Made by a program: the position numbers and the translations under genes. This document shows, piece by piece, positions 1 to 5,235 of a stretch of DNA of 5,572 bases; positions within the stretch are counted from its first letter, which is position 1, and each line of letters opens with the position of its first letter. This DNA is from Bacilli bacterium. GTDB lineage: Bacteria; Bacillota_I; Bacilli_A; ML615J-28; CAG-313. Location: assembly GCA_900770645.1 (NCBI GenBank), contig CAAGKY010000070.1:1-5572 (forward strand), written 5' to 3'. A model generated the notes under the pieces. That model was given only the letters and a program-made list of their open reading frames with translations. It was not told the DNA's origin and made no database searches.

Positions 1-13
1 GCTCTTCCGATCT
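1..13. other. Illumina adapter remnant at the contig edge
   Basis: The first 13 bases, GCTCTTCCGATCT, are identical to the 3' end of the Illumina TruSeq adapter; its reverse complement AGATCGGAAGAGC is the usual trimming sequence. Read on the minus strand, the acyl-CoA synthetase frame reaches Ile-Ala-Gln-Gly and then changes to Asp-Arg-Lys-Ser, encoded by adapter bases. The family would be expected to continue with Tyr-Gly-Met-Thr-Glu at this point, which supports the artefact reading. These bases should not be treated as genomic. Confidence 0.93.
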
Positions 14-1092
14 CCTTGTGCAATTTTATATTTAACTTTGTGATCTTCAAAGAATTTATTGATTTTTTCTTCAAGCGGTTTGCTCATTGTATCTCCACCA
101 CTAGCAGCCATCTTTAAAAATGACATATCTAAATTTTTAACTACTCTTGATGAGATTAATTTTTCATAGAATGCTGGAACACCTACCATGAATGTAGGAC
201 GATATTTTTTAACTTGTTTTGCGAATTTTGCTGCATCAAATTTAGGAACTACAATTAACTTCATACGTAAAGTTAAAGGCATATGAGCTCCAAATACTAA
301 TCCATATGATGCAAAAATCGGCATAACATCTAAGAATGAATCTCCATCTTCAATATCAAGTCCACCATATCCAAATCCCATTGATACGGCGTTAAAGTTT
401 TCATTTGATAACATAACTCCTTTAGGGAATCCTGTTGTTCCACCTGTATAAACAAGTGCTGCAACTCTGTTTGGTTTAAACTCAATTGTTTCAGCTTTTT
501 CTTTAATAGGTAAATTTTCAAAGTCAATACATTTTAAAACTTTTTCACCGTATGGCACATCTTTATCAAGTTTTTTTAATGAACGTGCAAACTTTAATAT
601 TCCCGGTAATGATTGATTTGGCGTAACTGTAATTAGATATTCTAAATTTAAGTCTTCTAAAATTGGTTTAATTTTAGGGTATGCAAAATCAAGAACAAAT
701 AATACTTTTGACTTAGCATCTAAAATTAATTGTTTAATACCTTCTACATCAATACGTGGATCAATAAAATTAGCAATCGCTCCAATTTTATTTAATGCAT
801 ATAATGCAGTTATAGTTTCAGGGAATGTAACAGCTAAAAATGAAACATATTCACCTTCTTTTACTCCTATAGCTTTTAATGAATCTGCAAATCTATCGAT
901 TCTTTCTAAGAAACTTCTATAACTAATTTTTGTTCCAAAATACTCAATAGCTGTAGAATCAATTACTCTTTGAGCATTATCTCTTACGTATTCATAAATA
1001 CTTTTGTTAGGAACCTCAATTCCTAAGTTTTCCTTTGGTAAATATTTTTGCCAAGGTTTTTCTACTGATGGTAATCTTTTTTCATTATTCAT
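14..1092 (-). CDS. AMP-forming acyl-CoA synthetase (ANL superfamily), 3' end cut off by the contig edge
   Basis: About 360 residues of an adenylate-forming enzyme that activates a carboxylic acid, probably a fatty acid, to acyl-AMP and then acyl-CoA in the cytoplasm. The diagnostic AMP-binding P-loop YTGGTTGFPKGV lies at residues 215-226. An N-terminal Ser-Tyr-Arg-Ser-Phe segment (58-61 region) and the SGGD stretch at 331-334 also fit the family. The frame is lost just after AQG (358-360), exactly where the family's YGMTE motif should begin, so the last third, including the C-terminal lid domain, is missing. The usual Pro-x-Phe-His segment reads MPIFASYG (257-264), with Ala261 in place of His. 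The start is ATG at 1092, with TAGGAG nine bases upstream; it overlaps the MarR gene end by 8 bases, indicating translational coupling. The family is certain; the substrate is inferred from context. Confidence 0.92.
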
Positions 1093-1555
1093 TGTTTTCT
1101 TCTCCTAACTCATTCCCATATTTTTCTTTATATGCTTTTTCTAGATTAATATTAATTTTTGATAATCCTTGATAAAAGATAGTTAAATTTTCGAAATCAA
1201 TTCCTGCACAAGCATCTTTTAAAATTTCATCAACTTTTTCTGCAATTCCCTTCCCAACTAATATTCCTTTATCTGTTAAAGTAAAAGGGCTATTATATCT
1301 TTTTTTAACATCTTCTAAACATTCAATAAATCCTTTTTTCTCAAGTGATTTTAAGGATTTAGAAATAATTGATTTATCTTCTTCACAAGCATCACATAAT
1401 TCTTTTGATGTCATATATTTTTCTTTATATAAAAAATATATACAGGTCATATGGGAGCTTTTTAAATTAAATTTTGCCATTTCAATATCTTTAATACGTC
1501 TAATATTTTTAGATATCTTATTTAACAACATCGTAAATTCTTTATATCTATCCAT
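1085..1555 (-). CDS. MarR-family transcriptional regulator
   Basis: A 156-residue protein with MarR length and architecture: a helical dimerisation N-terminus (about 1-45), a winged helix-turn-helix (about 48-76, with the recognition helix around DKSIISKSLKSLEKKGFI), a basic beta wing (about 77-96, KKRYNSPFTLTDKG) and C-terminal helices. Members bind palindromic DNA as dimers and release it on binding a small ligand. An upstream in-frame ATG at 1618 would give 177 residues, but that stretch contains the promoter and both palindromes. The ATG at 1555 is preferred because AAGGAG sits five bases before it, and the trimmed protein starts as MarR proteins usually do. It overlaps the acyl-CoA synthetase gene by 8 bases. 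Two identical-type operators at its promoter suggest autorepression, with an acyl-CoA or fatty acid as a plausible effector, as for FabT-like MarR proteins; the ligand is inference. Confidence 0.9.
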   Translation of the reverse strand: MDRYKEFTMLLNKISKNIRRIKDIEMAKFNLKSSHMTCIYFLYKEKYMTSKELCDACEEDKSIISKSLKSLEKKGFIECLEDVKKRYNSPFTLTDKGILVGKGIAEKVDEILKDACAGIDFENLTIFYQGLSKININLEKAYKEKYGNELGEENNE

Positions 1556-1560
1556 ATAAT

Positions 1561-1566
1561 CTCCTT
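1561..1566 (-). promoter_or_regulatory. Shine-Dalgarno site fixing the MarR start
   Basis: The minus strand reads AAGGAG, five bases (ATTAT) before the ATG at 1555. It decides the MarR start in favour of 1555 over 1618. Its first three bases are also the last three of the promoter-proximal palindrome, so a bound repressor would sit directly beside the ribosome site in the DNA. Confidence 0.85.
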
Positions 1567-1583
1567 GTTGATTTTTCAACAAG
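1564..1583. promoter_or_regulatory. MarR operator O1 (proximal palindrome)
   Basis: CTTGTTGA-TTTT-TCAACAAG: a perfect inverted repeat with 8-base arms and a 4-base spacer. It lies just downstream of the -10 box and covers the predicted transcription start near 1580. Its half-site TTGTTGA is identical to that of O2. Size and symmetry are those of a MarR dimer site; binding itself is inferred. Confidence 0.82.
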
Positions 1584-1586
1584 TAC

Positions 1587-1615
1587 ATTATACACTCATC
1601 TTGTTGAATTGTCAA
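1587..1615 (-). promoter_or_regulatory. Consensus sigma-A promoter of the MarR/acyl-CoA synthetase operon
   Basis: On the minus strand TTGACA (1615-1610) and TATAAT (1592-1587) are separated by exactly 17 bases, a perfect housekeeping promoter. Transcription should start near 1580, leaving a leader of about 25 bases. The -35 box lies inside operator O2 and the start point lies inside O1. Such a strong core flanked by two operators suggests tight repression with high output once released. Confidence 0.9.
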
Positions 1616-1618
1616 CAA
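1601..1618. promoter_or_regulatory. MarR operator O2 (distal palindrome over the -35 box)
   Basis: TTGTTGA-ATTG-TCAACAA: a perfect inverted repeat with 7-base arms and a 4-base spacer, the same half-sites and spacing as O1. The centres of O1 and O2 are 36 bases apart, between three and three and a half helical turns. It covers the complete -35 hexamer, so occupation would block RNA polymerase. Confidence 0.82.
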
Positions 1619-1677
1619 AATTGTAATATTATCTTTTTTTGTCTAAAATTAACTTTTTAAAAATAATAACATTTAAA

Positions 1678-1704
1678 AAAGATGTATGTTTTACATACAT
1701 CTTT
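1678..1704 (-). terminator. Intrinsic terminator after the alcohol dehydrogenase
   Basis: Perfect 12-base arms (AAAGATGTATGT / ACATACATCTTT) enclose a 3-base loop, and on the minus strand the stem runs into six T residues. It starts about 48 bases after the dehydrogenase stop codon at 1753-1755 and lies upstream of the MarR promoter, so it separates the two transcription units. Confidence 0.87.
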
Positions 1705-1752
1705 CTCAATTTATTCATCAAATATTATATTGTGGTTTTTTTACTATCCTAG

Positions 1753-2952
1753 CTAGTTTTTTAATTTATAATATATTTTTTTTAGTTCTTCTTTATTAAG
1801 TAATTTAGGTACAGGATATAATGGATTTGCTTCTTTTTCGGCATATTTTGCCATTAACTCAATATCTTCATCTTTAATATTTTTGATTGCATTAGGAATA
1901 TTCATTTTGTTATTTAGCGATAAAATTGCATCTATAAATTTATTAGCCCCTATTTCTTTAGATTCATCTTTGTTTGAAATACCTACTTGTTTTGCTAGAA
2001 AGTCTAATTTTTTGTAAACTGAACTACCATATTCTTTTAAAACAATTGGTAGTATTACCGCGTTTGCAAGTCCATGAGGAATATTATATTGTCCACCTAA
2101 TGAATGTGCAACCGCATGAACATACCCTACATAACTTTTAGAAAATGCACTTCCAGCAAGATAAGATGCTTTCAACATATTTAAACGAGCGTCTAAATCA
2201 TTACCATTATTATAAACTTTTTCGATATTATTGAAAATTAGTTTAATTGCTTCGATTGCTTTTTTTCTTGTATCTATGGTTGTAGATCTTCCAATATATG
2301 CCTCAACCGCATGAGTTAAAGCATCCATCCCTGTTGTTGATGTAAGATGTGGCGGTAAAGATAATGTACAACTTGGATCTAGGACTGCTATTTCAGGAAT
2401 TAAATTAAAATCTAAAATTGTGTATTTGTGGTGTGTATCACTATCAGTTATAACACTTGCTACTGTTACTTCACTCCCAGTTCCTGCAGTAGTAGGAATA
2501 GCTATTAATAAAGGTAATTTTCTTCTTACCTTTAATAAACCTTTTAGTTTATCTAAACTTTTTTTGGGACGAGAAATTCTTGCTCCCACAGCTTTAGCAC
2601 AATCTATTGATGATCCTCCTCCAATTGTAACTATTGCTTGACAGATATTTTCTAAATATATTTTTCTTGCATCTTCAACATTTTCTGTAGTTGGATTGGG
2701 TAATGTTTCATCATATATAATGCAATTTATATTATTTTTGTTTAAAGCTGTTTCTAATGGTTTACTAATTCCTAAATCTCTCAATACTTTATCGGTAACT
2801 AATAGTATTGATTTAATATTTTGGTTTTTTAAAATATTGGGAATTTCTTCTACGCTTTGATATATTTTAGGTTCTCGATATGGTAAAAATGGTAATGCTA
2901 TATAAAAACCTGTTTGAAATATACGACAATATACTTTTTTAAAAATATTCAT
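1753..2952 (-). CDS. Iron-containing (group III) alcohol dehydrogenase
   Basis: A full-length 399-residue NAD(P)-dependent Fe-ADH, interconverting an alcohol and an aldehyde or ketone in the cytoplasm. The N-terminal nucleotide domain carries GGGSSIDCAK (111-120) and TTAGTGSE (154-161). Metal ligands by the FucO pattern are Asp210 and His214 in MDALTHAVEAY, His279 in YVHAVAH and His293 in IPHGLANA, with His283 as the conserved active-site histidine. All are present, so the enzyme should be active. Residues 1-28 form an extra hydrophobic, aromatic leader before the usual start of the fold; it is not a clear signal peptide. AGAAGG lies seven bases before the ATG. The gene starts 11 bases after the 77-residue gene, with no convincing promoter between, so it is probably the last gene of the HTH-MNT/HEPN transcript. 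The substrate cannot be told from sequence. Confidence 0.95.
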   Translation of the reverse strand: MNIFKKVYCRIFQTGFYIALPFLPYREPKIYQSVEEIPNILKNQNIKSILLVTDKVLRDLGISKPLETALNKNNINCIIYDETLPNPTTENVEDARKIYLENICQAIVTIGGGSSIDCAKAVGARISRPKKSLDKLKGLLKVRRKLPLLIAIPTTAGTGSEVTVASVITDSDTHHKYTILDFNLIPEIAVLDPSCTLSLPPHLTSTTGMDALTHAVEAYIGRSTTIDTRKKAIEAIKLIFNNIEKVYNNGNDLDARLNMLKASYLAGSAFSKSYVGYVHAVAHSLGGQYNIPHGLANAVILPIVLKEYGSSVYKKLDFLAKQVGISNKDESKEIGANKFIDAILSLNNKMNIPNAIKNIKDEDIELMAKYAEKEANPLYPVPKLLNKEELKKIYYKLKN

Positions 2953-2963
2953 AATTATGCCTT

Positions 2964-3197
2964 CTATTTAATTAAAACTAATTTATATGAATCATTTAAA
3001 AAAGAAATACTTTCTAAGTTAAATGCATTCATTTTTTCTATTCTTAATTCCAAAAAAGAATGTAAGTAATCCATATCTTCTTTTAAGAAATTAAAAACAT
3101 CATATATATTATTATTTACCACGGTATACTTAATCTTATCAGATATTTCTAATTTTCCAATTAAACTATCTTTATAATATAATTCATATTGTTTCAT
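2964..3197 (-). CDS. Small 77-residue protein of unknown function, third gene of the HEPN/MNT operon
   Basis: I do not recognise this protein. It is 77 residues, with no signal peptide or membrane segment. The N-terminal half (about 1-30) alternates polar and hydrophobic residues as in a small beta-sheet (YELYYKDSLIGKLEIS, IKYTVVNN). The second half is helical and acidic (about 31-65, FLKEDMDYLHSFLELRIEKMN), followed by a short strand YKLVLI. It starts 4 bases after the HEPN stop codon with only a weak Shine-Dalgarno, so translation probably depends on ribosomes finishing the HEPN gene, and it ends 11 bases before the dehydrogenase. The tight spacing argues that it is real and works with the HEPN/MNT pair, perhaps as an accessory or modulator, but that role is inference. 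Confidence 0.78.
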   Translation of the reverse strand: MKQYELYYKDSLIGKLEISDKIKYTVVNNNIYDVFNFLKEDMDYLHSFLELRIEKMNAFNLESISFLNDSYKLVLIK

Positions 3198-3201
3198 ATT
3201 G

Positions 3202-3591
3202 TTATCTCATTTGAACTTGTTTTTCACAATAATCTATTAATTCATCTGCTATTTCTCTAGCTTCATCTATATCTTCCAATAAAGCCACAAAATTATCATT
3301 GTATCTTGTATCTACTTCCCATGAGTTAATGGTTGAGGCCATGTGTCTTAGTTTTTCTTCACAAGGAATAAATTTATTTAGTCTTTTTAATATATTCATT
3401 TGGGCTCTTATATCATGATTTTCGATATAATGTTCTCCTGCCATTTCTACTAAATATTTTAAAGAAAATTCTATCACTTGTTGTAAATTAAAGCAACATT
3501 CATCAATGTATGCATCATCAATAGACATATTATTATAACTATGATTAGCACTTTCTCTTTTTGCTTTTGCTCTTGCTAATAGTTTACTCAT
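3202..3591 (-). CDS. HEPN-domain protein, probable toxin partner of the upstream nucleotidyltransferase
   Basis: A 129-residue all-helical protein with the HEPN-family pattern: a first helix (about 1-17), CCFNLQQVIEFSLKYLVEM (32-50) corresponding to the 'hxxQQxxEfxLKxL' helix, the NHDIR turn (58-62, usually 'tHdl'), and WEVDTRYND (91-99) corresponding to the 'aRYp' segment, then a long acidic helix. HEPN proteins paired with MNT proteins are typically RNases held inactive by the partner, in HepT through AMPylation of a tyrosine. The canonical C-terminal R-x4-6-H motif is not visible here; Arg96-Tyr97 is the nearest equivalent and no histidine follows. An R-x4-H occurs only at residues 12-17, the wrong place. 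ATG overlaps the upstream gene by 8 bases, with AAAGGAG nine bases before it. The fold is well supported; toxicity is inferred. Confidence 0.87.
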   Translation of the reverse strand: MSKLLARAKAKRESANHSYNNMSIDDAYIDECCFNLQQVIEFSLKYLVEMAGEHYIENHDIRAQMNILKRLNKFIPCEEKLRHMASTINSWEVDTRYNDNFVALLEDIDEAREIADELIDYCEKQVQMR

Positions 3592-4177
3592 AAATTACTA
3601 CTCCTTTTGTTTTAATATTATAATAAAGTTGGCTACTAATATTAATAGTATTAAGCCAAACAATATCAGAATTGTAATTACAAAGTTCTTGAATATCTTC
3701 TGATATTTTATTTTGATTTTCTACATTAAAAAACTCTTCCTTTATTTTAACCGCAACATCTATATCACTTTTATTATTACATCTTATATTTACTGAACTA
3801 CCAAATATTATTACTTCTTCGATTATGTTTTGATCTTTAATATATTGATATATTTCATTCACTATTTTTTGTTTAAGAGGATGAATTCTTCCACAATCAT
3901 AATTATCATTATTAACAACAATTGGGAAATAAAATTGTTTATCTTTATTTTCTTCCCATGAATTAGATAAAACAATCTTTTCTCCGTTTAATAATTTTAA
4001 TAGCGTTTCTATTGAGCAATTTAGTGCAGCCGCAATACTTTCGATAGTTTTAATTTTACATTCTGTTATTTTCTTCTTTCCATTGATTAGTTCATTTAAT
4101 GTTGTATATGGAACATTAGAAATTTCTGATAATTTGTAAACAGATAAATTTTTGTCTTTTATATATTTTTTTATCAT
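3584..4177 (-). CDS. XRE-type helix-turn-helix fused to a minimal nucleotidyltransferase (MntA-like antitoxin)
   Basis: A 197-residue two-domain protein. Residues about 10-62 form a Cro/XRE helix-turn-helix (VYKLSEISNVPYTTLNELINGKK, then ESIAAALNCSIETLLKLL). A linker (about 70-105) leads to a pol-beta nucleotidyltransferase domain with FGSS at 125-128 and SDIDVAV at 137-143. The spacing Gly126-Ser127-x10-Asp138-Ile-Asp140 exactly fits the GSx10DxD motif of MntA antitoxins, which AMPylate the HEPN toxin; Asp171 (SDIVWL) is the likely third metal ligand. GTG at 4204 is in frame but falls inside the promoter, so ATG 4177 with AAGGTGAT before it is preferred. The gene overlaps the HEPN gene by 8 bases. 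The DNA-binding domain probably represses the operon through the palindrome at its promoter. Domain calls are firm; the antitoxin role follows from the family and gene pairing. Confidence 0.9.
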   Translation of the reverse strand: MIKKYIKDKNLSVYKLSEISNVPYTTLNELINGKKKITECKIKTIESIAAALNCSIETLLKLLNGEKIVLSNSWEENKDKQFYFPIVVNNDNYDCGRIHPLKQKIVNEIYQYIKDQNIIEEVIIFGSSVNIRCNNKSDIDVAVKIKEEFFNVENQNKISEDIQELCNYNSDIVWLNTINISSQLYYNIKTKGVVIYE

Positions 4178-4180
4178 ATT

Positions 4181-4188
4181 ATCACCTT
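4181..4188 (-). promoter_or_regulatory. Shine-Dalgarno site fixing the HTH-MNT start
   Basis: The minus strand reads AAGGTGAT, ending three bases before the ATG at 4177. With transcription expected to start near 4186-4188 the leader is very short, and the ribosome site would be at the extreme 5' end of the message. Confidence 0.78.
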
Positions 4189-4192
4189 TTTT

Positions 4193-4221
4193 ATTATAGC
4201 ACACAAAACTATAACTGTCAA
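4193..4221 (-). promoter_or_regulatory. Consensus sigma-A promoter of the HTH-MNT/HEPN operon
   Basis: On the minus strand TTGACA (4221-4216) and TATAAT (4198-4193) are separated by exactly 17 bases. The expected start point is around 4186. The -35 hexamer and most of the spacer lie within the 28-base palindrome, so a strong promoter is combined with an operator that could shut it off. Confidence 0.9.
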
Positions 4222-4233
4222 CAGTTATAGTTT
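4206..4233. promoter_or_regulatory. 28-bp perfect palindrome, probable HTH-MNT operator
   Basis: AAACTATAACTGT-CA-ACAGTTATAGTTT: perfect 13-base arms around a 2-base centre. It covers the -35 box (4216-4221) and ten of the seventeen spacer bases. Position and symmetry are those of a repressor site for a dimeric helix-turn-helix protein, and the first gene of the operon encodes one. It lies upstream of the predicted transcription start, so it acts as DNA rather than as an RNA hairpin of this operon, though serine hydrolase read-through could fold it. Confidence 0.82.
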
Positions 4234-4246
4234 ATATTTATTAATT

Positions 4247-4271
4247 AAAACGCACATTTATTATGTGCGTT
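4247..4271 (-). terminator. Intrinsic terminator after the serine hydrolase
   Basis: AACGCACAT and ATGTGCGTT pair over nine bases around a 5-base loop, and on the minus strand the stem is followed by a short T-rich run (four T, then AATTAA). It begins six bases after the serine hydrolase stop codon. The U-tract is weaker than in the other two terminators, so some read-through into the next operon is possible. Confidence 0.75.
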
Positions 4272-4276
4272 ATTTA

Positions 4277-5110
4277 CTAATCTATAAACATAGTAGATCT
4301 TACATTATCATCATAAGAATGACAAGCAACAGCTTTACCTTTTTCCGGATTAAAAATTAAAAACTGTCCACACATTCCACCCTTACCATACCATCCGTTT
4401 TTTAATGGTTTAAATTCATATCCATTTGTTAATACTAAGTTAATCCATTCTGTAGATATGATTCTTTGATTCATCCAAACACCATTATTCATAAATAAAA
4501 TTCCTAATTTAACCATATCTTCAGTTCTTATATATAGTCCTGTTGCCCCTATTGAATAACCAAGCGGACACTTACTCCAAGCTAGTTCTTTAAATTTCAT
4601 GGTATCCATCAAAATAGATCTTAATAATGTTTCTAAGTCTTCTCCTGACAATTTATGTACTACTCTTGATAATAAATAATATGCGGCATCTGTATATTGA
4701 GAAATTGTACCTGGTTCATATTTTAACTTAGTCGAAAAGACAATTTGTAAATAATCAGTTGTAGGATAAAGTGATGCATCGTCACTATCAATATCAAGAA
4801 GTCCACATCCAAATCCTACTTTATGAAGTAAAACATCATGTATTGTAACCTTCATCCATTTATCATCAATATCTGATGGTAAATATTCTTTTAATATGTC
4901 TGTTAGAAGATCAGTAGGTTTTAATAATCCTTTGTCATATAAAAGCCCAATAGCAAGTACTGTATATGCTTTTGCAACCGAATAGCAATTACAATTGGGG
5001 TTGGCTGGAACAACTACTTCTTTTTCTATATTATAGTCTTTATCTCCTACACATAAAAAATATGTATTAAAGTTTTTATCTAATGCTATTTGTTTATATT
5101 TTTTTACCAT
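4277..5110 (-). CDS. Serine hydrolase of the beta-lactamase/penicillin-binding fold
   Basis: A 277-residue member of the class C beta-lactamase/esterase-like family. The nucleophile motif SxxK is SVAK at 44-47. The second motif, usually Tyr-Ser-Asn or Tyr-x-Asn, reads Tyr139-Thr-Asp141 in QYTDAAYYLLSRVV, an Asn-to-Asp change. The third motif region reads WYGKGGMCGQFLIFNP (240-255), with Lys-Gly-Gly near the expected H/K-T/S-G position. LLHKVGFG (94-101) matches the 'LLtHtSGl' segment. There is no signal peptide or membrane anchor, so it is probably cytoplasmic, unlike true penicillin-binding proteins; an esterase or peptidase is more likely than a resistance enzyme. The C-terminus stops abruptly at STMFID with tandem stops TAG TAA. 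GGAG lies six bases before the ATG. It has its own promoter and terminator. The family is firm, the substrate unknown. Confidence 0.9.
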   Translation of the reverse strand: MVKKYKQIALDKNFNTYFLCVGDKDYNIEKEVVVPANPNCNCYSVAKAYTVLAIGLLYDKGLLKPTDLLTDILKEYLPSDIDDKWMKVTIHDVLLHKVGFGCGLLDIDSDDASLYPTTDYLQIVFSTKLKYEPGTISQYTDAAYYLLSRVVHKLSGEDLETLLRSILMDTMKFKELAWSKCPLGYSIGATGLYIRTEDMVKLGILFMNNGVWMNQRIISTEWINLVLTNGYEFKPLKNGWYGKGGMCGQFLIFNPEKGKAVACHSYDDNVRSTMFID

Positions 5111-5154
5111 TTTATTCTCCTATTTTTAATAGTTAGTTTATTTATCTATATTAT

Positions 5155-5183
5155 ATTTTAATATCTTATCATAAATATGTCAA
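5155..5183 (-). promoter_or_regulatory. Promoter of the serine hydrolase gene
   Basis: On the minus strand TTGACA (5183-5178) is followed after 17 bases by TAAAAT (5160-5155), one mismatch from consensus. Transcription would start near 5148, giving a leader of roughly 38 bases. No operator-like palindrome is centred on it, so expression may be constitutive. Confidence 0.78.
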
Positions 5184-5202
5184 ATAAATGATATTTATTA
5201 TT

Positions 5203-5235
5203 ATATAAAAAATAGGATGAAAATCATCCTATTTT
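5203..5235 (-). terminator. Intrinsic terminator overlapping the membrane protein stop codon
   Basis: Arms AAAATAGGATGA and TCATCCTATTTT (5209-5220 and 5224-5235) pair perfectly over 12 bases around a 3-base loop. On the minus strand they are followed by more T residues (TTTTTTATATAA overall). The TGA stop codon of the membrane protein (5226-5224) is the last codon of the first arm, so translation ends inside the hairpin. Confidence 0.85.

Noticed and set aside
330..527. A 65-codon minus-strand frame inside the synthetase region
   Set aside because: It is out of frame with the acyl-CoA synthetase, whose AMP-binding motif crosses the same region; a shadow frame.
1561..1583. RNA hairpin hiding the MarR ribosome site
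   Set aside because: The palindrome could fold, but transcription is predicted to start near 1580, inside it, so most of the 5' arm would be shortened in the message; a DNA operator is the simpler reading.
1556..1618. ATG at 1618 as the MarR start
   Set aside because: It would put the promoter -35 and -10 boxes and both operators inside the coding region; ATG 1555 has an ideal ribosome site.
2420..2641. A 73-codon open frame on the plus strand
   Set aside because: It lies entirely inside the alcohol dehydrogenase, opposite its conserved nucleotide-binding region, has no good ribosome site and is the only plus-strand candidate; it is a shadow frame.
2953..3010. A separate promoter for the alcohol dehydrogenase
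   Set aside because: TATAAA-like sequences occur, but no matching -35 box lies at 16-18 bases; too common in AT-rich DNA to call.
4178..4204. GTG at 4204 as the start of the HTH-MNT protein
   Set aside because: The added codons are the -10 box and ribosome site themselves, and lie upstream of the predicted transcription start.
5171..5198. Inverted repeat ATAAATAT / ATATTTAT beside the serine hydrolase promoter
   Set aside because: It is made only of A and T in an extremely AT-rich stretch, with a 12-base spacer; expected by chance and not supported as an operator.
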